64,000 nucleotides of DNA from Terriglobales bacterium (lineage in GTDB: Bacteria; Acidobacteriota; Terriglobia; Terriglobales; Acidobacteriaceae): contig DASTZZ010000111.1 in assembly GCA_035764005.1 (NCBI GenBank), positions 1 to 64,000 of the forward strand. Direction: 5' to 3'. The translations under genes and the position numbers were made by a program. Positions within the stretch are counted from its first letter, which is position 1. The number at the start of each line of letters is the position of its first letter. Positions 9,306-18,386 of the stretch are shown here, one piece after another. Under the pieces are notes generated by a model. The model was not told the origin of the DNA. It did no database searches and saw only the letters and a list, made by a program, of their open reading frames with translations.

Positions 9306-10494
9306 CCCCCTGGCGACCTTTGCCTTTCGCGCGGCGCTTATCTGCGTGGGAAGCATTCTGTCGCTGCTGGTCTTCATTGGCATGCGGCGGCTCTATCGCG
9401 ATTTCTATTTTCGCCGGCTGGACGCGTTGGCATTCGCCTTCCGCCGTGATTGGAAGAAATTATTGAGCGCCGACATCGCCGTGGACGCTTGGCGGCGAAA
9501 CCGATTCAAACGTGCGGTTGTCGAGCGCCTGGTGTTGGACCGAATTGGGAATTGCTCGGAACCGCACGGCCATGAAATCCAGGAGTTCATCCGCCGCTCC
9601 GGGCTGCTGGAGAAACGCATCTGGCAGGCATCGTCCGGCGCTCGACATCAGAGACGGGAGGCGCTCCTGGTGTTGGGCCGCAGCCGACTCCCTGAAGTCC
9701 TTGACCTGCTGGCCGACGCCGCCGAATCCCAGGATCGAATGATCCAGGATGCCGGGATTCGCGCGCTCGGCTACATGGGAACGGCGGAAGCCGCGGTCGT
9801 CATCCTTCAGTGCCTGGCATCGGGAACGCTGAAGGTATCGCAGGTCTCGATCAAAGATGCACTGCTGCGCTGCTGCCGTGCCCGACCCGACTTGCTCGTT
9901 CCTTATCTGCATCTGGAAAGCAACACGCATCTGTTTCTGGCGCGAATTCTCGGAGAAGTCGCTAATCCGGAGGTCGCCCATGATCTCGCCATATTGGCAA
10001 AGGATGCGGACGCGGAGATTCGCGCTTCATCGGCGCGCGGTTTGGCACATGCCGAGCCCCTGGTGGGGATTGCGGCTCTCTCCGAGCTGGCCATGGACGA
10101 AATCTGGTTTGTGCGGCTAAGGGCGGTCGTTTCCCTCGCCGCATTTCGTCATCCCGCCAGCCTGCCGGCATTGTTGTCGACCATTTGCGATATCAATCGC
10201 ACGGTGCGGCACCGGTCCGCCTCGGCTCTCGCCCAGTTGCCCAGGGATCTGCTTCCGGTGATCGTCGATCGAGTTGCAGCTACCGGCGACAAATACGCGT
10301 TGCATGCGTTGATCTCCGAGCTGGAGCGCATTGGCCAGTGCTCCGGGCTGATGTTGCAGCTCAGCGACAAGCAGGCCCTGATCTCCGATAGCGGACGAAA
10401 CCTGCTCCGCGCCGTCGAGGAGGCGCGTCGTCAGATCGAGCAACAGCGCAACGCGCGACAAGGTGCAAACGAGGTGATGGCGGGCAATGCTTGA
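9289..10494 (+). CDS. Membrane-anchored HEAT-repeat protein
   Basis: A protein of about 401 residues. One N-terminal membrane helix (FAFRAALICVGSILSLLVFI) precedes a long helical solenoid. Recurrent HEAT-like units include EALLVLGRSRLPEVLDLLADAA, EIRASSARGLAHAEPLVGIAAL and VRLRAVVSLAAFRHPASLPALL. Solenoids of this type act as protein-binding scaffolds. ATG 9289 is chosen over 9256 because it lies in the short overlap with the preceding stop after GTGGGAT. Its stop overlaps the start of the glycosyltransferase gene, so the two are translationally coupled. A structural role in the polysaccharide machine is inferred from this coupling and membrane anchoring. Confidence 0.78.
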   Translation: MSSASSPLATFAFRAALICVGSILSLLVFIGMRRLYRDFYFRRLDALAFAFRRDWKKLLSADIAVDAWRRNRFKRAVVERLVLDRIGNCSEPHGHEIQEFIRRSGLLEKRIWQASSGARHQRREALLVLGRSRLPEVLDLLADAAESQDRMIQDAGIRALGYMGTAEAAVVILQCLASGTLKVSQVSIKDALLRCCRARPDLLVPYLHLESNTHLFLARILGEVANPEVAHDLAILAKDADAEIRASSARGLAHAEPLVGIAALSELAMDEIWFVRLRAVVSLAAFRHPASLPALLSTICDINRTVRHRSASALAQLPRDLLPVIVDRVAATGDKYALHALISELERIGQCSGLMLQLSDKQALISDSGRNLLRAVEEARRQIEQQRNARQGANEVMAGNA

Positions 10495-11929
10495 GATGCT
10501 GCTGTGGTTGAGCTACTTTTTTTTCGCTTATTATCTGCTCTCCAATGGCGTGTACCTCGTGTTGCTGATCGCTGCGCTGATCTCGACCTCCAGACACCGC
10601 GACCGGCTTTCGACGCGCGGCCTCGACCTGATCACCAGCTCCCCTTTTACTCCGCCGATTTCCGTTATTTGCCCGGCCCGCAACGAAGCGGCGAGCATCA
10701 TTGCCAGCGTCGAAGCTCTACTGAATCTTGATTATCCCCAGCTGGAAGTCGTGGTCGTGAACGATGGATCGACTGACCGGACGCTGCAGTTACTCCAGGA
10801 CACCTTTCAGCTCCGCCCGGCCAACATACTGTATTTCCAGGAGTGCCCCAGCGGGCCGGTACGGGCCATCTACGCCAGCAATACGCGTCCGGCGCTTCTC
10901 GTAGTCGATAAAGAAAACCGGCGCAGCAAAGCCGACGCCGTCAACTGCGGCCTCAACCTGGCGAGCGGACAGTATGTCTGTGTCATCGACGCCGATTCGC
11001 TGCTGGAAAACGATGCGCTGCTGCGCATCATGTCCGGCCTTCGTACCGCCTCCGACGCGCCCGTGGTCGCAATCGGCGGCATCGTCCGTATTTTGAACGG
11101 ATGCTCGGTCGAGGGTGCGCGCATCGCCCACGTTCACCTGCCGCCATCGCCGGTGGAGGTGCTGCAGATCATCGAGTACCTGCGCGCCTTTCTCATCGGG
11201 CGTGAGGGCTGGGCCATGTTCAAGATGCTGCCCCTCATCTCCGGCGCATTTGGCGTCTTCAAAACCGAGCTGGTGCGGCGCATCGGCGGATTTCGCACCA
11301 GCGCGATCGGAGAGGATCTCGACCTGGTGGTGAGAATGCACCGCAAGCTGCTGGAAGAAGGCACAAACTACTCGATCATGTTCGTGCCCGACCCTGCATG
11401 CTGGACTGAGGTACCCAACGATCTGCGCTCGCTGGCGCGCCAGCGGGCGCGTTGGCAGAAAGGTCTGCTCGACGTCTTGTGGCCCAATCGGGACATGCTG
11501 TTCAAGCGTCGATACGGGCGACTGGGGTCGATCATGCTTCCTTATCTGTGGGTCTATGAACTCTTTGAACCTGTGGTGGAGCTTCTGGGATATCTGTCGA
11601 TCACGGCAGCTTGGCTACTGCATGCGCTGCGCTTTAACGTTTTTTTTGAAATCATGTTTTACGGATATGCATTCGCCACGCTGATTTCCATCGGCGCGAT
11701 ACTTCTCGAGGAGATGACGTATCGCCGCTACAACCGCTGGCGTCATGTCGCCAAGCTCATCCTCTACTGTTTCATCGAACATTTTCCCTATCGGCAATTG
11801 AATATGTGGTGGCGTCTTCAGGGCATGTGGCAATACTTCAGGGGAGACATGGAATGGAAGGAGGCGAAGCGCATAGGCATTCCCTGCGCACCGGCGCAGC
11901 AAAAGGCGGCGGCTCATCACGTTGATTGA
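10487..11929 (+). CDS. Processive membrane glycosyltransferase, family 2
   Basis: A 480-residue inner-membrane enzyme that should polymerise a beta-linked polysaccharide from a nucleotide sugar. An N-terminal membrane segment (about 5-33) is followed by the GT-A catalytic domain, with ICPARNEA near 61-68, VNDGSTD near 91-97, DAD near 167-169, GEDLD near 275 and QRARW near 318 (the QxxRW motif of processive enzymes). Several C-terminal membrane helices follow. This is the layout of PgaC, hyaluronan and cellulose synthases. No C-terminal PilZ domain is present. The start ATG overlaps the upstream stop. No deacetylase, epimerase or PgaD-like gene is adjacent, so the polymer cannot be named. Confidence 0.92.
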   Translation: MLEMLLWLSYFFFAYYLLSNGVYLVLLIAALISTSRHRDRLSTRGLDLITSSPFTPPISVICPARNEAASIIASVEALLNLDYPQLEVVVVNDGSTDRTLQLLQDTFQLRPANILYFQECPSGPVRAIYASNTRPALLVVDKENRRSKADAVNCGLNLASGQYVCVIDADSLLENDALLRIMSGLRTASDAPVVAIGGIVRILNGCSVEGARIAHVHLPPSPVEVLQIIEYLRAFLIGREGWAMFKMLPLISGAFGVFKTELVRRIGGFRTSAIGEDLDLVVRMHRKLLEEGTNYSIMFVPDPACWTEVPNDLRSLARQRARWQKGLLDVLWPNRDMLFKRRYGRLGSIMLPYLWVYELFEPVVELLGYLSITAAWLLHALRFNVFFEIMFYGYAFATLISIGAILLEEMTYRRYNRWRHVAKLILYCFIEHFPYRQLNMWWRLQGMWQYFRGDMEWKEAKRIGIPCAPAQQKAAAHHVD

Positions 11930-11967
11930 GCAACGGCAAGAACAGCGTGAAGAACGAAACCGAATGC

Positions 11968-12015
11968 ACCACTTGAACGTAAAGCCTCGCGTACCACTTG
12001 AACTCAAAGCTTCGC
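11968..12015 (+). repeat. Tandem 23-nt direct repeat before the second NtrC-type gene
   Basis: ACCACTTGAAC-n2-AAAGC-n-TCGC occurs at 11968-11990 and again at 11993-12015, a 25-bp period with few mismatches. It lies 60-107 bp upstream of the ATG of the sigma-54 regulator at 12075. Two phased sites like this suit a dimeric activator or repressor. The bound protein is unknown. Confidence 0.6.
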
Positions 12016-12074
12016 AGGCCTGCACCACCGGATGATAGAGTTGCGTGTTCTAACTTGATGCCCATTTTTTTGCC

Positions 12075-13445
12075 ATGACCATTGCCCTTGAGCCGCCCCC
12101 GTCTTTCTCGATGTTGGTCATCGAGGATCGGGAGTACGTCGAGAAGCTGATGCCGGAGATCTTCGCCGACATGCCGATCACGGTGGCGGCGGCCCAGGAT
12201 GCAGAAACCGGTCTCCGCCTCTTTCAGCAACACCATCCCAGCCTTGTAATCCTCGGCCTCGATTTGATCGCCAGCAACGGCATGGACCTGTTGCAGCAGA
12301 TCTCGGCCCTCGATCCCGGGGTTGAGATCATCGTTCTTTCCGAAGAGTACTCGCCAACTCTCGCGCTCGAATCGATACAAAAAGGAGCGGCGGAACTTCT
12401 GCTGAAGCCGGTCGAGATCGAACAACTGCGCAATCGGGTTGCGCGCTCGCTAGGTGCGGCGAAGCAGAAGCGGCACACGCGGAAACTTGACGCCCAGCTG
12501 CTGTCTTCTTTCACCTTCCAGGGAATGGTGGGTCGAAGTCCGCGCATGCTCGACCTCTTCAACAAGATCAGCCGGATCGCGCCCCATTTTGGGACGGTGC
12601 TGGTGAGCGGTCCTTCGGGAACGGGAAAGGAACTGGTGGCTCGCGCCCTGCACCACCTTTCCCCGGTGCGCAAAGGGCCCTTCATCGTCTGCAACTGCGC
12701 GGCCCTGCCCGAATCCCTGGCCGAAAGCGAGCTCTTCGGCTTTCAAAAAGGAACTTTCACCGGCGCATTCCAGGACACGCCTGGACTCTTTGAGCGCGCC
12801 GATCAGGGAACGATATTTCTCGACGAAATCAGCGAAATGTCAATTGCCATGCAGGCCAAGCTGCTGCGCGTTCTGCAGAGTCACGAAATCCAGCGGCTCG
12901 GATCGGCGCGCCTGCGCAAGCTCAACTTCAGAGTCATCGCCGCCAGCAATCGCGATCTCTGCGCCGAGGTTGCAGAAGGCCGCTTTCGGGAAGATCTTTT
13001 CTACCGTCTCTCCGCGGCACAGGTGATCTTGCCTCCCCTTCGCCAGCGAATGGAGGACCTCCCGCTTCTTGAATTGCATTTCTTAGAAAAGTATTCCCGA
13101 CAGTATGGAAAGAAATTTTCCGGCATCAGCCGGCGAGCGCAGAAGGTGCTAGCGGAACACGCCTGGCCGGGCAACGTGCGTGAACTGGAAAACGTCATCG
13201 CCGGGGCCTGCATGATGTCTGAGGACGCGCTCGTCGACGTAGCGCATCTCAGAAACCTGCGCCCGCAACTCGACAGCGCTCAAGAATTCAAGCTCATGTC
13301 TTTGCGGGAAGCTCAGCGCAAGCACGTGAACGAGGTTTTGCAGGCGGTGCATGGAAATAAATTGAAAGCGGCAGAAATTTTACGAATCAGCAGATCCACT
13401 CTGTACAGCATTCTTTCAGGCGAGATTTGCGATGATGCAAGCTAA
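12075..13445 (+). CDS. NtrC-type sigma-54 regulator with non-phosphorylatable receiver (copy 2)
   Basis: A 456-residue paralogue of the regulator at 5590. The AAA+ domain has Walker A GPSGTGKE, Walker B TIFLDEISE and GTFTGA as sigma-54 contact loop (second residue Thr instead of Ala). A Fis-type helix-turn-helix ends the protein ([19 protein letters not shown]). The receiver-like domain is atypical. At the phospho-acceptor position the sequence reads LVILGLDLIAS, placing Gly61 where Asp should be, although an acidic ED pair and the conserved Lys (LLLKPVE) remain. It should therefore act without classical phosphorylation, perhaps constitutively or through heteromers with copy 1. It follows the glycosyltransferase after 145 bp with its own repeat-bearing upstream region. 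Confidence 0.9.
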   Translation: MTIALEPPPSFSMLVIEDREYVEKLMPEIFADMPITVAAAQDAETGLRLFQQHHPSLVILGLDLIASNGMDLLQQISALDPGVEIIVLSEEYSPTLALESIQKGAAELLLKPVEIEQLRNRVARSLGAAKQKRHTRKLDAQLLSSFTFQGMVGRSPRMLDLFNKISRIAPHFGTVLVSGPSGTGKELVARALHHLSPVRKGPFIVCNCAALPESLAESELFGFQKGTFTGAFQDTPGLFERADQGTIFLDEISEMSIAMQAKLLRVLQSHEIQRLGSARLRKLNFRVIAASNRDLCAEVAEGRFREDLFYRLSAAQVILPPLRQRMEDLPLLELHFLEKYSRQYGKKFSGISRRAQKVLAEHAWPGNVRELENVIAGACMMSEDALVDVAHLRNLRPQLDSAQEFKLMSLREAQRKHVNEVLQAVHGNKLKAAEILRISRSTLYSILSGEICDDAS

Positions 13446-14169
13446 AGCGGTGTTAGATCTCTGGCGCGACGCGCGTTTCCACACAGAATGCGAAGCCCCT
13501 CGCTTCGGCAACATTCACTTGGAACGTGCCAGGGCTCGTGTTCCACATCCTTAAGTCCCGCGAAGGTTTGCAGAAAAGCATCTTCACACAGGTTCCGAAT
13601 CGGGATGATTCAGGAGAACCCAGACCTGAGGGTCATAAAGGTTAACTTAGCCGAGCCCCACATCTGGGTACATTAAGGGGACCATAACAGTGACTGAGGA
13701 TTCATTTCGTTCCAAACTGTGCATGCCGACATCGTTTAATTTGAAGTGATTACATCACGTGGTTTCCCTGTCACGGCAGAGCCGCAGGTTCGAGCCCCGT
13801 CGTCCCCGCCATTGCCCTTCCCATCGCTAGGTCCTCTCACATCCAACACGCTAATGGGCGGTCAGGACGTCGGAAGCTCAATCGCTGCGCGGCTACCTAA
13901 ATTCGCGCAAGCGGCGACGATCTCTCTTGACTTGTGCCCTGAAACGGCCATGGGTGTCCACCTCCCCTCGGGGCGAGCTAAGAAAAGCGCAGTAAGAGAT
14001 CACAATATCTAGACGCGATGCTCATTCCTGCGCGGGAGTGGGAACTTTGTACGACGGGCATTCATCAATTTTCATGTTCCCTTAAGGTTTGGCGTGCTAA
14101 ATCTGCTCCGCGCATCCTCAGCCGGGTCAGCTTCAGCGGCAGCCGTGGTGCGCGTCCGAGGAGGCTTCC
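13446..14169. other. Intergenic junction region between the two islands
   Basis: No supported gene lies in these 724 nt. Apart from the tRNA-Asp fragment (listed separately) it contains GGGACCATAACAGTGA at 13678-13693, repeated exactly at 45214-45229. A GAGGAGG at 14158-14164 is the ribosome-binding site of the next gene. Short open frames here lack coding character. Confidence 0.5.
13768..13811 (+). other. 3' tRNA-Asp fragment, putative attachment site (copy 2)
   Basis: These 44 nt repeat the functional tRNA-Asp from the anticodon loop (CTGTCACGGCAG) to CCA, with one deleted G and two substitutions. The 5' half of a tRNA is absent, so this cannot be a working tRNA. A same-orientation copy of a tRNA 3' end away from the gene is the classical distal attachment site of an island integrated by a tyrosine recombinase. 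It would bound island 1 (255-13811). Confidence 0.75.
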
Positions 14170-17100
14170 GTGTGCATCAGCAAAAGGGATGCGGGAAGCC
14201 GATTACAGCCGGGGTCAGCGCGCGTCCTGCAGCGACTCGCAGCCAGCTCGCATTTTGTCACTTGCGTCTTGCTTGTGTCGACGCTCCCTTTATCTGCCCA
14301 AGATCGGGCCGCTCAGTTACAAGGAGCTGTTACGGGGGCCTCGGCTGGCCCAGTTTCCGATGCACTCGTGTGCGTGAAAAGCATCCCAAGTGATCGAACT
14401 ACCTGCTTGCGCACCGACAGCTCGGGCAGTTTCATTTTCACCGCCCTCGACCGTGGACAATATCTTCTGACGGTTTCAGCAAGAGGTTTCGTACCGCAGC
14501 AGACCGCGGTTTCGATAACGTCCGGCCGGCTGCTCCGAGACGTGGTGTTGCAACCGATCTCCGCTTCAGCCGATAAGACTGTAACTAACACGCCGTTGAA
14601 TGGGCGTGATTGGACGCAACTGGCAACACTCAAGGCCGGAGTCGCCGGCGTGGAAACAGCGAATAGCTCTTCGGGACATGTGGCACAGCGCGGGTTTGGC
14701 TCGGCCGTTAGCATCTCCGGAGGACGCCCAGAACAAAACACATATCTCGTGGATGGGATCTCGGTGAGCGATTATGCCAATGGCGCTCCGGGAAGTGTAC
14801 TTGGCGCAGCGCTGGGTATTGATGCGGTCAAGCAGGTACAAGTCTTCAGCAACAACTATCCGCCTGAATATGGCCGCACCTCGGGAGGAGTGATCTACGC
14901 TGTCACTCGATCAGGCGAGAGCAGCTTCCACGGTGGCGTCTACGAGTTCCTTCGCAACAGCGCGCTCGATGCCCGGAACTATTTCGATACACAGAAACCG
15001 CCTTTTCGTCGCAACCAGTTCGGCGTCTCCTTTGGCGGCCCCGCAGTGCGGAATCGCCTGTACTTCTTCGCCGACTACGAAGGACTGCGCCAGTCGCTCG
15101 GCATTACGCACGTCGACACCGTCCCGTCCGTTGCCGCTCGGGATGGGCAGCTCTCGACCGGTGTTATCAGTGTGGACCCAGCCGTTCAGCGATTTCTCAA
15201 TGCCTTCTATCCGCTCCCCAACGCGGGAGTGATCAGCCCTGGCGATCTCGGCTTTTTCATTTTTGCGGCCCAACAGGTCACCACCGAGAACTACTTGACG
15301 GCAAGAGTTGATACCAATCTGGGAAAGAGCGCGATTTTCGGCACGTACACGCGTGACTCATCGAGGATCGTACAGCCCGACTCGTTCGACGAGTCCCTCT
15401 CCGATGTTGTGGCGAACCGGCAGCTCGTTGCGTTGCAGATTTCACATCCTTTTAGTACTCAGTTCCTGAGTTCCGGCCGCTTTGGTTTCGTGCGTGCCGT
15501 CGCCGTGGATGGCGGCTTCCTGCGTGCCCTCAATCCCGCATTGGAAGACAAGTCTTTTGCATTTGTGCCATCGGAATTCGTCGGAGGAGTTGCAGGAGTT
15601 CCTGGCTTAACCGATTTCTCCGGCGGTCCTAACGCGGATCGGGCGGGTTTTTCGAGCCACAGCAAATCGTTCTGGTGGAATTCGTTCCAAACCTACCAGG
15701 ACAACACTCTGATTCGCGGCGTTCACACCATCCGCTTTGGAGCCAATGTCGAGCGCATGCAGGACAACGAGTTACTGCTGGCTTCAACGAACGGAGATTT
15801 CCAGTTCAGCTCGCTAGCTGCATTCTTAACCAACTCGCCGCAGAATTTTGAAGCGCAACTGCCGAACACGCAGAACACATTTGGCACACGGCAGACGCTC
15901 TTTGGGGCCTACATTGACGATACGGCGCATATTCGCGACACGCTGTCGGCCAATTTGGGCCTGCGCTACGAGATGGCGACCGTGCCCACGGAGGTGCATG
16001 GCTACATTTCGAATCTGCCGCAGCTAACGTCTGCGCAGCCGCGTCTTGGCAGCCCGTACTTTAGCAATCCAACGCTGAGAAACTTTGAACCGAGAGTCGG
16101 CCTGGCGTGGAGCCCGTTCGGCAACAGCGTCGTCGTTCATTCCGGCTTCGGCATCTTCGACGTTCTGCCGTTGCCTTACGAATTCTCGATCATTACTCCG
16201 TTTGCAACGCCGTTTAACGGAGCGCTCAACGACACGTTTCTCTCTCCGGGTTCGTTTCCGCAACTGGCGTATCAGGAGGCGTCAGGCTCGCCCGAAAACC
16301 TGCGCGCGACCTATGTGCAGCCGGACCCCGGCCGAAATTACGTGATGCAGTGGATGCTTGGCGCTTCGCTCGAAAACAATAGCCGCCTTGGCGGCAGCAT
16401 CGCATATGTGGGATCGCGGGGCCTTCATCAGCCCTTCCGTGTGGATGATTTCGACACCGTACTGCCGACACTAACTTCCGCCGGCTATATGTATCCGGAG
16501 AACGGCCAGCGCATCAATCCGGATTTCGGCAGGATCAGCGGCTTATTTTGGGGATCGTCGTCCACCTACAACGCTCTTCAATTGCAGGTCTCAAAGACGA
16601 TTCGTAGCAGACTGCAACTGCACTCTGCGTTTACCTGGGGCAAGAGCATCGATACCTCATCGGCGACCATAACCGCGGACCAATACGACAATTCCGTCGC
16701 TGGCCTGCTATGGTTCGCGCCGCGCGCAAATCGCGGTCGCTCTGACTTCGATATTTCAAAGGTGCTATCGGCCAATTTCATTTGGGATGTACCTGCACCG
16801 AGCACGGCAACAGGCATTGAAAAGAAGTTGGTCCAAGGCTGGCAGTTGAGCGGCGTGATTAAGGCCCAGTCCGGTGTACCGTTCACGCCGATCATCGGCG
16901 GTGATCCGTTGGGCACCAAAATGGCGATCGCGGGCACTGACGTTCCGAACGTAGTGGAAGCGCCGAGATGTCATACGTTAACCAATTCAGGAGATCCCAA
17001 CGCTTACATCAAGACCGGGTGTCTTGCGTTTCCGGCGCAGGCAAACGTGCGCGGAGATTTGGGCAGAAACATCTTGACTGGTCCAGGACTCTGGACCATC

Positions 17101-17328
17101 GATGCAGCCATTTTCAAAAACATTAACCTTGAGCCGCGCGGTAAAAAAGTTCAATTGCAATTCCGGCTGGAGTCTTTCAACGTGCTAAACCATGCGAACT
17201 TTGCACCGCCATTACAGCACTTGCAAGTGTTCGACCAGGGTGGCACTCCGGTGTCGGGCGCAGGATTGATCACAGCGACGCAGGTCGCAAACCGCGAAAT
17301 CCAGGTTGCGCTCAAACTGAACTGGTAA
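14170..17328 (+). CDS. Oar-like TonB-dependent receptor
   Basis: A 1052-residue outer-membrane receptor. A signal region ends near LPLSAQDRA. A carboxypeptidase-regulatory-like beta-sandwich (about 48-135) is followed by a plug domain (NGRDWTQLATLKAGV, PEYGRTSGGVIYAVTRSG) and a large barrel ending IQVALKLNW. Such receptors in Acidobacteriota import large or poorly soluble substrates; the ligand cannot be read here. The start is GTG 14170, preceded by GAGGAGG at a 5-nt spacing. It is the first gene after the copy-2 attachment site and the only gene on the plus strand before 40.5 kb. It resembles the receptor at 26389 closely. Confidence 0.93.
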   Translation: MCISKRDAGSRLQPGSARVLQRLAASSHFVTCVLLVSTLPLSAQDRAAQLQGAVTGASAGPVSDALVCVKSIPSDRTTCLRTDSSGSFIFTALDRGQYLLTVSARGFVPQQTAVSITSGRLLRDVVLQPISASADKTVTNTPLNGRDWTQLATLKAGVAGVETANSSSGHVAQRGFGSAVSISGGRPEQNTYLVDGISVSDYANGAPGSVLGAALGIDAVKQVQVFSNNYPPEYGRTSGGVIYAVTRSGESSFHGGVYEFLRNSALDARNYFDTQKPPFRRNQFGVSFGGPAVRNRLYFFADYEGLRQSLGITHVDTVPSVAARDGQLSTGVISVDPAVQRFLNAFYPLPNAGVISPGDLGFFIFAAQQVTTENYLTARVDTNLGKSAIFGTYTRDSSRIVQPDSFDESLSDVVANRQLVALQISHPFSTQFLSSGRFGFVRAVAVDGGFLRALNPALEDKSFAFVPSEFVGGVAGVPGLTDFSGGPNADRAGFSSHSKSFWWNSFQTYQDNTLIRGVHTIRFGANVERMQDNELLLASTNGDFQFSSLAAFLTNSPQNFEAQLPNTQNTFGTRQTLFGAYIDDTAHIRDTLSANLGLRYEMATVPTEVHGYISNLPQLTSAQPRLGSPYFSNPTLRNFEPRVGLAWSPFGNSVVVHSGFGIFDVLPLPYEFSIITPFATPFNGALNDTFLSPGSFPQLAYQEASGSPENLRATYVQPDPGRNYVMQWMLGASLENNSRLGGSIAYVGSRGLHQPFRVDDFDTVLPTLTSAGYMYPENGQRINPDFGRISGLFWGSSSTYNALQLQVSKTIRSRLQLHSAFTWGKSIDTSSATITADQYDNSVAGLLWFAPRANRGRSDFDISKVLSANFIWDVPAPSTATGIEKKLVQGWQLSGVIKAQSGVPFTPIIGGDPLGTKMAIAGTDVPNVVEAPRCHTLTNSGDPNAYIKTGCLAFPAQANVRGDLGRNILTGPGLWTIDAAIFKNINLEPRGKKVQLQFRLESFNVLNHANFAPPLQHLQVFDQGGTPVSGAGLITATQVANREIQVALKLNW

Positions 17329-17426
17329 CGCGCCCGCGCCTCATGAGTGCACCGCGTTTTGCCAGGTCTGCCGAAAGCCGGCTGTGCAGAAAGAGCCAGT
17401 CTCAAGCAATGTCCATTGGCTGATAT

Positions 17427-18182
17427 TCACGACCTGCCTGCGCAGTTCCACAATGGGGCTCGCGGTGCAATCAGACGATAGATGTGCGCACGAGAAGAAC
17501 GATTGCTGACGACGAGGTCCCCGCAATGCTCGCTCGGCATAGTGATGGCCGGATCCTTCAATAACATGATCCGCAGCCGGGGCCTAAACCTCTCAAATCG
17601 TGCGCAAATCTCTGACACTTGAGCGACATTGCTCCCAAGATCAATGGCAAGCAGGTCGTGAGCATGCCTTTCCAGGATCTGCTCCGCTTCCTCGGGGCGG
17701 CGTGTCCAGGTTGTAACGAAGCCGAGTTCATACCAGTCCATGAAAGTGAAGCGCGGAGGTCCCGATTTCAGCACCAGCACAAACTTTTTCGCCGAACCGG
17801 AAATGTGTTCGACGCGTTTTCCAAGATCGCCGGCGCCATCTATCTCCGAGTGTGAAGGACCGATCAACTTGATCAAGGATGTGGTCGAAAGCGGTTTGTG
17901 AATCACTGTGAAGTTCGCACAAGATTTTGGTGAAGACACATCGCCCGTCATCAGAAAGATCTTTGTTGTGGGCAAGAAGTCTGAAATCGTCACGCAGAAG
18001 TCTCTTCCGTTCATTCCGCTGAGATGAAGATCGCAAATTACCACTTCGGGAACATATCCTTCGAGCAGAGCGAAGGCCTCAGCAGCCGAACATGCGGATC
18101 GCACCCGGTATCCGGAACGCTCAAGGCAGAGTTGCAGCACCTCACGAACCGACGATTCATCATCTACGATCAAAATGTCCAT
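17427..18182 (-). CDS. Response-regulator protein with second receiver-like half, no output domain
   Basis: A 251-residue protein. The first 115 residues are a receiver domain with acidic pair VDDE, phospho-acceptor Asp (VVICDLHLSGMNG), Thr in LMTGD and Lys in IHKPL. The second half (about 130-235) has the alternation of a receiver (KFVLVLKSG, HDLLAIDLGSN, LRIMLLKDP) but lacks a normal active site. No DNA-binding, GGDEF or enzymatic output domain is visible. It may act as a phosphate sink or a protein-protein switch. It is separated from the two-component system at 19.0-21.2 kb only by the PepSY-type gene, on the same strand. Confidence 0.78.
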   Translation of the reverse strand: MDILIVDDESSVREVLQLCLERSGYRVRSACSAAEAFALLEGYVPEVVICDLHLSGMNGRDFCVTISDFLPTTKIFLMTGDVSSPKSCANFTVIHKPLSTTSLIKLIGPSHSEIDGAGDLGKRVEHISGSAKKFVLVLKSGPPRFTFMDWYELGFVTTWTRRPEEAEQILERHAHDLLAIDLGSNVAQVSEICARFERFRPRLRIMLLKDPAITMPSEHCGDLVVSNRSSRAHIYRLIAPRAPLWNCAGRS

Positions 18183-18386
18183 TGATGCGATGCGTCCTAA
18201 TACTCGGCTCGTCCCGCTCCATTAGCCTCGACTCCGTTGCTCACGAGCGATGGCGATTCGTCGCTGCGACGCTCACCGGATGAGCTTCGCAGGTGCGTCC
18301 CTCCTAACAAAAACTAAAACGAATTGCCGCCAGAATCGATCATTTGAAAGTTTCTGGTAAAGACCTGCGGAGCAGTGATCAGCGCC

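Noticed and set aside
12037-12060. Sigma-54 promoter before the second NtrC-type gene (GGATGATAGAGTTGCG)
   Set aside because: The GG-to-GC spacing is 11 instead of 10 nt and the -24 element is poor.
13768-13811. A second tRNA-Asp gene
   Set aside because: Only the part from the anticodon loop to CCA is present, with a deleted base in the variable/T-arm region; no D-arm or 5' acceptor strand lies upstream.
14081-14091. PmrA/QseB-type box upstream of the first TonB receptor
   Set aside because: A single CTTAAG is present without a second half-site at the 11-bp period on either side.
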